Notes under the pieces: model-generated
The model's database searches: none
Seen by the model: only the letters and a program-made list of their open reading frames with translations
Told to the model about the DNA's origin: nothing
Position numbers and translations under genes: made by a program
Part shown: positions 46,682-58,050 of the stretch, piece by piece
Layout: the number at the start of each line of letters is the position of its first letter
Position numbering within the stretch: position 1 is the stretch's first letter
From: Bryum argenteum
Taxonomy: Eukaryota; Streptophyta; Bryopsida; Bryales; Bryaceae
Direction: 5' to 3'
DNA length: 64,000 nt
NCBI GenBank assembly: GCA_037043015.1
Contig: CM073324.1
Span: 26,428,097-26,492,096 of the forward strand

Positions 46682-47292
46682 CCACAAAAAAGGGTTATCC
46701 GGACACGAATCAGGAAAGCACGTTACGACAACTGGTTCCCCAATTTGATTGCCAAGAGAAATGTTCATTGTTTGCAATCGCAAAAGTGTTTTTTGCATAA
46801 TAACATCCTGGCTGAAAGGGGTTTCTGGTTTCTCGAAATGAAACAATACATGGTAATCTAAAGAGAGGTGAGTGTCCGGATGTACCTCAATGTCAAATGG
46901 GAGTTGTGTGACATTGACATGTTGGCCTTCAATTTTGTCAGGACGAGCTGTCGGCCAAAGCTTCTGTGCAATGCGGGGAAATGACATTCGGGCTGAGAGG
47001 AGCTCTTGTGCTTCGCTGGTGATGTAGCCTAGGTTAATCAATTCTTCCACAGTTTTTTTTGAGATGATTGGCGGCAGGCTTGCTTCATAGGCAAGGGTCT
47101 CCATGGTTGGAAACCCGTACCAAAGCTCCATGAGCAAAGGATCCCTGTAGAGTGAAATTGCTTCATATCTGTTTTTTGATTTCTTGAGGTTGTTTGAAGG
47201 TTGCTCCGGGGTGTTGCGCTTGTTGCTTTTGCAAGGCTTCCTCCATTTCGACGTCAGAAGGAGTGGCAAAGTTGCGAGGCGGGCTAGCCATC
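46682..47292 (-). pseudogene. Unrecognised ORF with a one-base frameshift
   Basis: One frame starts MASPPRNFATPSDVEMEE at 47292 and reaches TGA near 47163. The +1 frame continues without a gap (YEAISLYRDPLLMELWYGF) to a stop at 46679-46681. Together that is roughly 200 residues with ordinary composition (…LARMSFPRIAQKLWPTARPD…). The join lies at CAGATATGAAGC. I do not recognise a domain. It could be a retroelement gag, a lineage-specific gene or a pseudogene. Confidence 0.4.
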
Positions 47293-48110
47293 CTGGAATA
47301 TCTGTTTTGCATATAAGGTAGTGTTAGGTGTTTGTTAGTATGCAGAGTACTAATTCTTTGAATTGTTGGTGGGGTATGTAGATAGATGTGGTTTATGAAG
47401 TAGATATGAAGAGTTTGTAGCTTTTGAATTTGGAATTTCAAAGTGCGTTTGCAAGTGTTTACCATGCCCCTCCCAAGAGCATATGTCTCTTGGGCATTAC
47501 ACGGGGTGTGGGCACTGCTAAGGGATTGGTATGAATGGAAAAGAAATTTTGAAAGAAAATTTAAAGCGGTACATGGATGAAGTGAGTGTCGTACCTCGTG
47601 TGTGAGATTCGGTTTCTTTTGATGTCGCCTTACCGACCGTACTTGAGATTCTGGTGAAGCGTTCTGGGGCGAAAAGTAGTTGTGATGAATTGGTGCAGTA
47701 ACTTTGGTGCTTGACAAGTTTGGTGAGCACTTGATTGTCTTCACTTCTAAATCGGACTCCTCTTCTGTTGTCTCGGGCAGTGCGTGGGTGATCCGGTGGT
47801 GGAAGAGCCACCTCGTAATGCTCGGTAATTGAAATGCTTGTAGTGCAGGTGGTGAGGGTGAGTTGTTGGTGAGGTACGAAGTGCAGGTTTCTTGAGCAAG
47901 CGAAGGTCGAGGCTGTGCAGTACTGCCTACGGAATGCGATTCTGCTGCGGGCCGCCCAGCTCGAACAGGTTGTTGGCCACCGCAGTCCAACTTCAGAGCG
48001 CTGGATCTGAGATCCACAAATTCCGGGGTTCAGTAGCTTACACCTCCTCTTCCTTCCTGCGCAATCCCCTGCAGCGATCTCTTACTACTTGAGCAAGCTC
48101 AGCAATGTGT
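47293..48110 (-). other. Possible 5' exon/leader region of the unrecognised ORF
   Basis: An open minus-strand frame runs from 48017 to about 47580, with a donor-like GAG|GTACGA near 47596 and an acceptor-like TTCCAG near 47294. No phase-consistent join gave a convincing protein, so I do not call exons. Confidence 0.25.
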
Positions 48111-48282
48111 GAGTTCGCGGCGCCCCAGCTACACCACGCCAACTTCGAAGCCTGTCAACGTTCACCCCCACTTCACCGCAGTCGCTCACTCACTCATCGC
48201 TCTCTCTTCCTGAAGTTGTACACTTCTTCACTCCCATGTACTCCTCAAGGCACTAGTAATTAGGCTAGAAACTAGCGTAGTT

Positions 48283-48428
48283 ATAGTGTCCACCCTCGAG
48301 AGGGGGAAGTAGTATTGTTCCAATTTCCCCTTGTCCGGTGGTCATCGGGATATTAGCATTACGAACGGACACTTCATTCACGCCGGCCCCTTAGAAAGGG
48401 ACCGGAGTTTCTATCTATCTATCTATCT
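48283..48428 (+). mobile_element. LINE 3'-end fragment or LINE-tailed SINE
   Basis: It starts ATAGTGTCCACCC and carries ACGAACGGACACTTCATTC, then a CCGGCCCCTT-AGAA-AAGGGACCGG hairpin and a (TATC)n tail. It aligns end to end with the LINE 3' UTR at 23049-22925 (minus). Only the 3' end is present. Confidence 0.65.
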
Positions 48429-48540
48429 GGATTAATAATTTGAAACTTAGCAAGTCCCATTTTGGGGACTTCAAATCGAAAGTAGGCTTTTTGCTCCATT
48501 TACAATTAAGTTATACTCTTGAACAAAAAACTTAATCATT

Positions 48541-49229
48541 TTGCTCACATTTGGCAACCACTCAAATATCACAATATCACGGTTGATATTATTCGAATAT
48601 CATGATTTTCACCGGTCACGGCATGTTTGGCAATCAACCAATATCGCAATCTCATCAATCAACCAGCACGTTTGGCAATCAACCAATATTGCAATCTCAT
48701 CCCAACAATATAATATTGCAATATTTTGAAATAAAATAATCATGTCTACTCTAAATAATTCTCAATATTCAAAACTCGCTCCAAAACAAAACTATTTTCA
48801 TTCACTTTTCCATTCTCATATGTTAGTGTGGAGCAACCAGACGTAACACAATGCGACATTCATGATATTGTGATATTTTGGAAATTGAGATATTTGCGAA
48901 TATATGACGATATTGAAAATTGGAATGTCGTGTTACTAGCCATACATCTAAGGAAGTGTATATGTGATATGACATTGACATGAATGGTATTTTCATGCGT
49001 GCGGTATAGAATCTAACCGGTGTTGTGCTAGGAAGTGAAGGGGATGTATTGTGGGATGCCTCGTCAAATTTTGGTTGAGGAAACTTTAGGAAATTCTCCT
49101 TTGAATTTAGATGTCTTTCTATAGTTAATTGGTGTATTTGGAGCTCCTAGGGCAGTGGTGCCACGTTTTTGTCATGCAATGCTAGAAGCTTTCCATGTGA
49201 TGCAAGTAGCTTCTAAGTTGGTGGCGGGA
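48541..49229. other. AT-rich region with a short local repeat, no gene
   Basis: GTTTGGCAATCAACCAATAT is present near 48627 and again near 48670, part of a ~44-bp local repeat rich in AATAT. Nothing else is recognised. Confidence 0.5.
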
Positions 49230-49427
49230 TGTTAGACGAGACAAAGTAACGATCAATGAATAGAACCATGTACATTATAATAGAAGATGTGCAATGGGGG
49301 ACATGCCCCCCCCCCCACTGGCATAATATAGCAATCCATATGCAGTTGACCAACGGCTAACGACTAACTGCCAACCGCCCAGCCGTCAGGGTTATGGGCT
49401 CCACCACGGTGATCCGTCCTCCTAACA
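49230..49427 (-). repeat. LTR of a truncated chromovirus (inverted copy)
   Basis: TGTTAGACGAG...CCTCCTAACA, 198 bp. Read inverted it aligns throughout with the LTR at 53740-53938. A C-run at 49429-49441 (G-run in sense) is the polypurine tract. Confidence 0.85.
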
Positions 49428-49618
49428 TTACCCCCCCCCCCCTTCTAGGTCCAGTTGGTGGTCGGGGCGTGCTCGGATGTAGCTGATGAAATTCTGTAAT
49501 CCGCAAGGGGGCGTTCGGGAGATGACTAGCCGGTTCCCAGGAGTCTTTCTTTGGGCCGTAACCTTCCCAAGAGACCAAATACTGTAGTTGACGGCGTTGT
49601 CCATAAACTCAAGAATTA
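49428..49618 (-). pseudogene. Chromovirus integrase chromodomain tail fragment
   Basis: Encodes VSWEGYGPKKDSWEPASHL then ITEFHQLHP, the C-terminal half of a Ty3/gypsy chromodomain, ending beside the polypurine tract. It is cut off at 49618, where unrelated sequence starts. Homologous to 53560-53739 on the other strand. Confidence 0.8.
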
Positions 49619-49809
49619 AGGGCCGGTTTACACTACGGTGGAGAAGTGTACCGGTCAAGAAAAAAAGGGCGTTTCTCCAATGTGATTGGTCGAAAATGCC
49701 ATTCTTGTGCGGTGGGTGTTTACACTTGGTGAAGAAATTAAAGGTGGAGAACTTTTGTCATGGATGAAAAAATGACATGGCCCCTTAGGTGGCAGTACTT
49801 TTTGCTCAA

Positions 49810-49876
49810 GATGATCTCCGGTACAGTGATTTCTTGTCCGGCCTCCGGACAAGAAATCACTGTTCCGGAGATCATC
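49810..49876. repeat. Near-perfect hairpin: 32-bp stem, 3-nt loop
   Basis: Arms 49810-49841 and 49845-49876 differ at one position (T versus A) around a CCT loop. The stem centre is TTGTCCGG-CCT-CCGGACAA. Confidence 0.95.
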
Positions 49877-49959
49877 TCGTCAATAAAAAAATTATTATCA
49901 AAATTGAATCTCAGCCGTAGATCTCAGATCCGACTTTCAAAAAAACCTAAAGTATAGTC

Positions 49960-50035
49960 CAACAAGACTTGAACCTTGCACCTCATGACCTCTAACCAAG
50001 CCTCCTATGGTAGCCATCCATCCCCACGTTTCCCT
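49960..50035 (-). repeat. tRNA-like stretch
   Basis: On the minus strand, GGATGGCTACCATAGGAGGC and GCAAGGTTCAAGTCTTG resemble A and B boxes. There is no acceptor stem. The following GGACTATACTTTAGG is reminiscent of the GGACTATACCC in CACTA copy A. Confidence 0.4.
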
Positions 50036-50904
50036 TACCTTCAAATCACATTAGTGTTGTATATATACACTTGCTACTCTAGCTCGACATGCTGTAATAA
50101 AATTTTCAAAGCCATTTTGAAGGCTTAGAGCTCATTTTTTTGGCATTTTATCATCTTATCATGCATATGAGCAAGTGAGATATAAAATCGATATTGATTA
50201 GGTGTTGATATATGGGTTCGACTTTAAGCACAAATGATAGTGACAATTCTTGGATTTTCACATACGGTCAAGGTATGTCGAAAGAAATTTGAGATAGTTT
50301 TTAACATTACGATGAGGACAAACTTGCTAACTTGATTACATGAAATGACCACCATGAATGTAAGTTTTATAATTCAATTGATCATTGGTGGCATCAAGCT
50401 GGTTTCGTTATGAAACAGGAGAGTGGACAACACTTGTGTGTGAGGACAAGCAAACCTAACAAATGCTAATGAAGATGAAATTCAACCGGTTACTACCATT
50501 CAAACCGCATCATCAACTGCCTCAAAGAATAACAAGTTTCAAAACCAAACTTTGCATTACTATTTTTGAATGACATTGAACATAAAATGACCATATTATG
50601 TGTCTATACTATTTAATGTAAAAATGAACCATAGAAATCATTAGTCTACGGCGCAAATTGATTATTAAATTAAATTGAAGTTTACTCAATTTGTCACATA
50701 TGCATATTGATTTTTATGAAAAGAAAAATTTGTTGATGTATTTTCATACAATGTGAATGTAGGGAATTATGATTTTGTATAACAAAAAATCTTCACGATT
50801 AGGTGAGCTTCTCTTCACCGGTGGACTTCTCCGGTGGACATCACCACTAAACTTCTCCTCTAGGTGTTTAGACTACAACCGGTCAAGACTCCTTAAGAAA
50901 TTTT

Positions 50905-53739
50905 AAATTGCATTTAATTCTTCTCCGATGCATTCACCATTTGAGCCCCAAAATATGGGCTTGCGCCCTATGTCACCTGCAGAGTTGGAAGAATTGCACC
51001 ATTATTTGGATGAACACCTTGGGAAGGGCTGGATTCGTCGATCGCAACCCCCGGTGTTGGCCCCTATTGTGTTCGCCAGAAAGAAGGACGGAACGCTGCA
51101 GGTTTGTATAGACTATCGGAATCTAAACCATGTTACCATTCGGAACCGGTACCCACTTCCACTGATTCCGGAGCTCATGGACCAATTGGTGGGAGCTACT
51201 ATATTTTCTAAACTTGACGTCCAACAGACATATGATTGGGTACGAATGGCGGTAGGGCATGAATATAAGGCAACGTTTAAACTCCGCTATGGCCTTTACA
51301 AATACCTGGTCATGCCTTTCGGTCTTACGAACGCCCCGGCTCAGTTCCAGGCACTTATGCAGACAATATTTGGAGACCTGCTCGATATCTCGGTGGTAAT
51401 TTATCTGAATGATATCCTTATTTTTTCAAAGACAATTGAAGAACACCGCCAAATTGTCCGAGAAGTTCTACGGCGTCTACAACAGCATGGCCTCTACGCC
51501 AAACTATCCAAGTGTGGGTTCCACCACACTTCAGTAGAGTTCTTAGGCTTGATAGTTTCGGACCGAGGTTTGGAGATGTGCCCTGACAAGGTCTCTGCCC
51601 TGAAGGATTGGCCGCGCTCTAAGTACCTCCGGGAGGTCCAAGTGTTTCTAGGGTTTGCTAACTTCTACAGGAGGTTTATTGCCGACTATTCCCGGATTGT
51701 TGTGCCCATGATCCAACTCACGCGGAAACATCAACCATTGACATGGTCTACGGAGACAGAACGCGCTTTCGATGAGCTGCGGCGGAGGTTTACCAAAGCT
51801 CCGGTTCTATTGCATCCGGTTTTTGATCAGCCGTTTATTGTCAAGACGGACGCTTCTGACACCCTACTAGGCTTATTCTCTCCCAATACGGCACTGATTG
51901 ACTGTTACACCCTTGTGCTTATTGGAGTTCGAAGATGTCCGATGCGGAACAGATCTACGACATTTATGATAAAGAACTTCTCAGCATTGTTCTTGCTTTT
52001 CAGGACTAGCGGGTATATTTGGAGGGATCCCCTCACCGGATTAGAGTCATCTCCGACCACAAGAATTTGGAGCAGTTTCTGACAACCAAGACTCTCAACC
52101 GCAGACATGGAGTGCTTAACGGCCGGGCAGACATGCTTTCACATTGCTTTGATACTAACAGCAAATGACAGAAGCGGAAATGCTCGCCCTCTACTCCGTT
52201 TAGCAATGTTGGAGGCCGTGGAGCCAATTTGGAACGACAACCAAATTATACAACGACTCCAGGAGGCCACTATATCAGATCCAATGTTGGCACCCGTACG
52301 TACGTTTTTGATGACTGGTGTTGGCAAAACACCTAGTCAAATCCAACGTCAATTACAAGATTATTCTTTCCATGTCGGGGGGATTTTCTCCAACGACGCA
52401 ATGATGGTCCCGGACGACAAGGAGCTTCGTTGGCAAATCCTCCGACCACGTCACGACGCTCTAGCTGCTGGCCATTTGGGACGCGCCAAAACAATTGACC
52501 TCGTTTCAAGTACTTTATTGGTTGTCCCTTACCAGGTACATCCATCAGTATGTGGACAGGTGCAACATTTGTCAACGCTCTAAGCCGACTCCACACCCCC
52601 GCTACGGGCTGATGCAGCCAATTTCTGCGGGGGATGCCCCTTGGAAGAAGATCACTACAGACTTCATAGTCAAACTTCCACTTAGCGCTGGTTTTGACAC
52701 GATCTTGGTGGTAGTCAATAAGAACACCAAACTGGCACACTTTATTCCAACTACAGAGGGCCACGGACTCGGCGGGGATAGCCGCCCTCTACTTTCAACA
52801 CGTTTGGAAGCTCCATTGAACTCCTACGGAGTTGATTTCTGATCGTGGACTAGTTTTTGTGTCAAAGTTTATGCGTTGACTATATGAGCTTCTACGCATT
52901 CAACCGGCACCAACTACGACATTTCACCCCCAGTCCGACGGCCATACAGAACGGGTGAACCAATATCTGGAACAGATTCTTCAGATGTTCACAACAAAAC
53001 ACCAGGATGATTGGGCGGATCTGCTTTCGGTGGCGGAGTTTGCGTACAACAATTCACTTCACTCAGCTATTGGATACTCGCCATTTTATGCAACCTACGG
53101 CTATCACTCGACCCTCTCATTTACGACACCCACAACCTCAACAATTCCTGCTGCCGAGAAGCGTGTACGATTGCTGCACCAAGTATAGGAAGAGATCGAG
53201 ACTATAATCCAGATTGCTGCAGAACACGCGAAGAAATACTATGACCAGCAAGTACAGGAAGCGCCGACGTACGAGGTAGGGGATTATGCCCTCCTACGTA
53301 GTGAACATATTGCTACAGCGTCCCCGTTCAAAAAATTTGGGCCCAAGTTCCTAGGTTCCTTCTGGGTCATTTCCAAACTGTTAAAACTTAGTATACCGCC
53401 TTCAGTTGCCAAAGACCCTCCGTATCCATGATGTCTTCTATGTAGCAGTTTTGGAGCCGTATCGGTCAGATACCATCCCAGGGCGGAAAAGACTTCCCCT
53501 CCTCGAGTCATCACTTTGTCGGGCGATATAAAATGGGAAGTCCCCTGGATACGTAATTCTTGAGTTTCAGGACAACGCCGTCAACTACAGTACTTAGTCT
53601 CTTAGGAAGGTTACGGCCCAGAGGAAGGCTCCTGGGAACCGGCTAGTCATCTCCAGTACGCCTCTTTGCGGATTACAGAATTTCATCAGTTACATCCGAA
53701 CGCGCCGTGACCACCAACTGGATCTAGAAAGGGGGATAA
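50905..53739 (+). pseudogene. 5'-truncated chromovirus pol (RT, RNase H, integrase)
   Basis: RT reads from about 50928: KKDGTLQVCIDYRNLN, FSKLDVQQTYD and FGLTNAPAQFQ, then VIYLNDILIFS, where the catalytic YLDD has become YLND. RNase H starts IVKTDASD and soon loses frame (~51,870). Integrase pieces occur in several frames: DRCNICQRSKPTP, TTDFIVKLPL, HPQSDGHTERVN near 52,930, and FAYNNSLHSAIGYSPF. A chromodomain tail is near 53,620. Gag and the 5' LTR are missing. Clearly dead. Confidence 0.85.
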
Positions 53740-53938
53740 TGTTAGGAGGACAGGTCAGTGGTGGGGCTCATAACCTCAACGGTTGGGCGGTTGGGAGTTA
53801 GTCGTTAGCCGTTGGTCAACTGCCTATGGATTGCTATATAATGCCAGTGGGGGGGGGGGAATGTCCCCAACTGCACATCTTCTATCATAATGTACATGGT
53901 TCTATTCATTGATTGTTACTCTGTCTCCTCGTCTAACA
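53740..53938 (+). repeat. 3' LTR of the chromovirus (199 bp)
   Basis: TGTTAGGAGGAC...CGTCTAACA directly follows a GGGGGATAA polypurine-like stretch. It contains GCTATATAATG (TATA-like) and a G-run. It differs from the inverted LTR at 49230-49427 at roughly one base in ten by eye. Confidence 0.85.
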
Positions 53939-54850
53939 AAAAGAGAGCATGTCTATAAAAGATAAAATCTTTTCTAATATAGGAAATGGAGTTTAACGAA
54001 GTGATCCATGGATGACCCTCTTACCCTTGACCTCTAAATTTCCTTGATGTTTTGGGAGCAAGAAGTCTCAAAACTGCCAGTTTTGAGTCCCATTCACTCC
54101 CGGCCATCTGCACCAAACTTTTTTACAAATTTGAGAAAGCCAACCGTAATATCTTGTACCTTACTTGATTTTGATCTGCTGCTGAAAATTTCAACCGTTG
54201 GATCTTCTCCATTTGTGAGATCGTAATGTTCAAAGTTGATGCAAAAGTTTTTTTGGCTATTGCCCGGGACACATAGTGCAAATGGTGCCAAGGGCAAGTT
54301 GAAGTTCGTTACCTCAAAAATTTATGGCATATTTTTTTTCAAGTAGGATTCCAAGTTAGCTACCTGCATGCAAAATTTTGGAAACCGATTTGGTGCATTG
54401 AACCTTCATCTAATTTTTTAGGGAGATCAAGGTCTAGAATGGACATGGATGCTACTTTTAGGACAAAGTGGAATTGCAAAAAGACAACTTGGAATATGCA
54501 AGATCCAGACGGCAAAGGTGTGCATCAAAAAATTTGTAAAATTTGGGCACAAGTTTCATAAATAAATTCAAAAATCTCAAGAAGTTATGAATTTTCATGA
54601 GTAAAACACAAATCCTTTTAGATGTGAGGGAGAGGGGCAGCTTGCGAATGTTGGCTCCCTTCCTGCTCCTCCAATTCCCATTTTGCAATTTATGAGGCAC
54701 AAACAAAATGGTGGGGTCGCATTCATTGTAGTGATAACTATACCAATCAAAATCTAGTAAACATGGCTAAAATTGTAAGTGCGCACTCCCACTTACCTTC
54801 ACACTAAATGAAGAGAGGATCGCAATAAATGATTTGCTAAATCCAATTGT
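53939..54850 (+). repeat. Family A dispersed repeat, degraded
   Basis: Contains CAACCGTTGGATCTTCTCC and GAGATCGTAATGTTCAAAG, the core block of the TTAA-flanked MITE family, and further downstream TTTTTTTCAAGTAGGATTCC. The ends are not definable. Confidence 0.45.
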
Positions 54851-55234
54851 GACGCGTGTCCAATTTCGGTGTAAAAGCAGCTGCAAGCTTGGGAGCCGTT
54901 TTGGACTGTAGTTGAGTGCCGTTGGGTAACCTGACATTGCGAATTTGATCCTTCCGCTGGACGTGCCACCTGTCGCTGGAGTATTTGCGATCTAGCCGAG
55001 CTGGAGCACCCCCCTGGCCATCTGGTCGGGGCTCGAGTCTGCCAAGCCAGCTGGTACTAGAGCCGGAGCTTGGCCAGCCCAGCCCCGCTGGCCCCTTCCC
55101 CACCTGAACAGAGCCGGTAGCGATTGCCGCTGTAAGCCCGGGCTCCCGCCTCCCAACATGAGCCTGCGGGCCTGTGCTCGATTTCGTGCTTGGCTAGCAC
55201 TGAAAAAACTGGGAGCAGACTTTTGAGCATCCCG

Positions 55235-55273
<39 letters not shown>
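54851..55273 (+). repeat. GC-rich block ending in a poly(A) tract
   Basis: About 360 bp of GC-rich sequence ends in an A-run at about 55217-55273. This looks like a retroposed sequence, but I see no gene or Pol III boxes I would defend. Confidence 0.35.
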
Positions 55274-55276
<3 letters not shown>

Positions 55277-55587
55277 AAGTCCCTTTCACAATAACATGAG
55301 CCCCATTGTGTGTCCAAGTAAAGATGGGGAAGTGCTCCAATGTCATCATACTTGCATCCTACAATAGTGGAATCAAAAAATTGTGAGTTAGGGGAAAAAT
55401 AGAATCGCAAAGTGCTTGCAAAAATTACAAAAAAAATATGATTTCATAAAATATTGTAACATATCAAACTAGTACTTAAGGTCCTTGTCCTCCCGACGGG
55501 GAAAATCTTTACATGGTACTTTCAAAAAAAGTATCCTGTGACTACCATTTATCAAACCGTATTTATCATTTTTCTATTTTTCACTGA

Positions 55588-55741
55588 GGCCCCCGAGCGG
55601 TACGTCCGGGGCCCCCGAGCAGTGCGTCTAGGGCCCCCGAGCGGTGCGTTAGGGGCCCTTGAGCAGTGCGTCTAGGGTCCCCGAGCGGTGCGTTTGGGGC
55701 CCTTGAGTAGTGCGTCTGGGCCCCCGAGCAATACGTTTGGG
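55588..55741. repeat. 22-bp minisatellite, ~7 units
   Basis: Units of GGCCCCCGAGCGGTGCGTCT type, with alternate units carrying CTTGAGCAGTGCG. It is GC-rich in an AT-rich neighbourhood, next to the piggyBac pseudogene. Confidence 0.9.
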
Positions 55742-55885
55742 ATACTTATACTTTTAATTTGAATTTTTTAATTTACATATTTTTGTTTTTTAAATTACAT
55801 ATTTTTATTTAGTTTTAATAATTTTATTATATATATAGATGGTGGGGGGATATTCAATGGGTACAAGAAATCCATACCTAGAGTA

Positions 55886-57316
55886 TCAATAGCGACCTGC
55901 ATGACACCGTGCTATGGGGGTATGCCAACGCTCATAGCAACCTCCCTTGGGGTGACACATAAACTTACCGCCACACTTGTAGCAATAAGTGTGCGGTCTC
56001 TTGATTTTGCACACGACGCATTGGTGTCGTTCCGTCGAGACGGATGGAAGACAAATCTCAGGGCGCCATGGGAGCGGTGGGAGATCACAAGGCATTGTGG
56101 TTCTCATTGGCCAATCAGTCAAGAGAGCCTCACAAAGTCCCTTCTTGAACTGCAAATGGGACATGGGTATTGCACCAAGACGACGGCGGTTGACATCGGC
56201 AAAGCGCTCCAAGTAGATGATGTACATATTTACAAGTGTCGTATCTAAAAGAAAAAATAGAATCCGATGCTACCGCTTGTGTTATCGTACCTGACAAGTG
56301 TACGAGGCGCGCAACTGGTCCGCCACGTCGACACCGCGCATGTGAGTGGTGTATTCTTTCAACACCGGTGATGTTTGAATAGAATGACGATCCTCCCCGG
56401 TGCGGCGGGGAACAGTGACAATTGTGCGCTCACAAGGAGCCTGGATTGGCATGCTGTGGGTGGAGAGCAAGAGAACTGGTCTCTTGTCCTTCCACATCAC
56501 ACAAGAAATGGATCTAGAAGAATGCATGCGCCAGAAAGTAGTACCTTGTGGTACATCGTTGAAAGCCTTGGTATTCTTCAAAAATGAAGGAAGACCTACC
56601 CGGTTTGGCCGGACTGTACCACAAGCGTATACACCACGAGACAAAAGATAGGAAAACAAGGCAATACTAGAAAAAAAGTTATCCATAGTGACACAATGGC
56701 CACGTTCCCACAAGCCATCAACAAGCCTCACAACAACATTGTGAGCTAATCTACCATCACCGATAGTACGTCGTGGCTCAACTGCATCTCCTAACACCGG
56801 TGGAGTAATGTCCTCCTTCCCACAATAGATCTCAAAATTCCACACAAATTTAGAGACCGAACACGCCAAACACCATACCTTCAAACCCCATTTCTAGGGT
56901 TTTTTAGGCATGTACTGCCGAATAGGGGAATAAGTCCCCTTGTAACGAATTATCATCTCATCTACGCATAAATGTTTACCAAGATGCCAAGTAGACTTAC
57001 ACCTCTCCTTGACTGCATCAACTAACCAACGTGTTTGACCAATTTTATCATATCTTGGGTGTCCTCTAACAATTCCATCTAAGTTAGTGAGATGCAAGCA
57101 CCTCCTAAGATCCTGAAATCGGGCTCTAGTCATGATTCTAGAAATCACATTGCAATGAAACAAATCATCTTGCATCCAATATGTAGAACAATTGGGTTGT
57201 GATTTCAAGCCCATAAAAAGAGCTAAGGCCAAGAATGCTTGAAGTTTGGGCACGGTCATGTTTTCCCACCGTGGCACTCCCTTTGTACCATTCTCACCAA
57301 TAGTGATGATTGCCAT
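55886..57316 (-). pseudogene. piggyBac transposase (DDE_Tnp_1_7) with three nonsense codons
   Basis: A single minus-strand frame of about 477 codons. The DDD triad is visible: CVDEMIIRYKG (about residue 118), CVTMDNFFSS, and MRGVDVADQLRASYTC. A C-terminal Cys/His domain (CVVCKIKRPHTYCYKCGGKF) matches the family's zinc-binding tail. Stops are TAG 56891-56893 (after MPKKP), TAA 56282-56284 and TAG 56270-56272. Bases around them still encode the conserved SHK.WHR..FFLLDT region, so they are point mutations, not introns. The N-terminus is short compared with full transposases. It may be the lapsed source of the TTAA-flanked MITEs. Confidence 0.88.
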
Positions 57317-58050
57317 GTCCGTTTCTGCATTTACTTAGGATAGGTGGGGCATACCATTTGCGCATTTAGTGCTTCTTGTTGGCCAACCCCCATTTTGTAT
57401 CAAGGGTTTATCCCTAATCCCATTCTAAACACCCTGCCCCTCGCTAATCTTGGGCACTTAACCATGTTGCCCGCCAAAATCTGACATCACCCGTGGTTGG
57501 CCGAAGGCATTGCCCGACCTGCCCCACCGAAGCTTGATTTCAAAAAAATGCCAAATTAGGCGGAAAAATAGGAATTTTTTTTCAAATTTTCTACGACACC
57601 TTCTTTATAGAATAACCTACCTACTGTAAAAAATGTGCCCCAAAATATTAATTTTTGCCCCAAAAACGACCCTGACCAAAAGCTCCAAAACCCGAATCGA
57701 GTTTTAAGGATATTTAGGGGTTAACCCCTAAAGATATAAAGGGCTTAGAGTCAAAAAGAGTACCCATTTTACAAGTACAAGCCGAGGCAAAAGTGTCATA
57801 TACAATCTTGACTATGCCCAAAACAACTTAAGAGATAATATTTGGATGGTCCAATCCCTCAAGTGGTTAACATGCAATTGTCAAGTTTTGGAGAAGTGAC
57901 TAAAAGTAGCCTTAGGTACAAGATCTTACGGTTGGAAGTTAAAAAAAAGTAAAAAATTCTTTTCCCACCCTCAGGAGTGCATAGAGGAAGAGAATTGGAG
58001 TTTTGAGGTTTCAAGCTCCCAAAAATAGACAAGGATCTCGTTAATGCGCT
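57317..58050. repeat. piggyBac-like ends abutting at one TTAA, and MITE remnant
   Basis: Near 57715-57736 the sequence reads TTTAGGGGTTAACCCCTAAA: the right end of one element, a TTAA, and the left end of another. The segment to ~58,044 is family A in reverse orientation (GATCTTACGGTTGGAAGTT near 57,920). The 57.3-57.7 kb part is non-coding. Confidence 0.5.

Larger units (their letters stand above)
49619..50890. other. Possible DNA-transposon insert between chromovirus pieces
   Basis: The left end GGGCCGGTTTACACTACGG and the inverted right end GACCGGTTGTAGTCTAAAC are similar, and each is followed within ~30 bp by GGAGAAGT. Flanking AATTAA/CTTAAG could hold a short duplication. There is no transposase. 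The interior has the perfect-type hairpin at 49810 and a tRNA-like stretch at 49960-50035. Superfamily unclear. Confidence 0.35.

Noticed and set aside
48283..48410. Self-cleaving ribozyme in the LINE tail
   Set aside because: No hammerhead core (CTGATGA..GAAA), and the pairing order does not fit an HDV-type fold.
56230..56290. Intron in the piggyBac transposase (GTACGA..TTTTAG)
   Set aside because: Reading straight through restores the conserved SHK.WHR..LLDT segment apart from two stops, and splicing gives the wrong phase.
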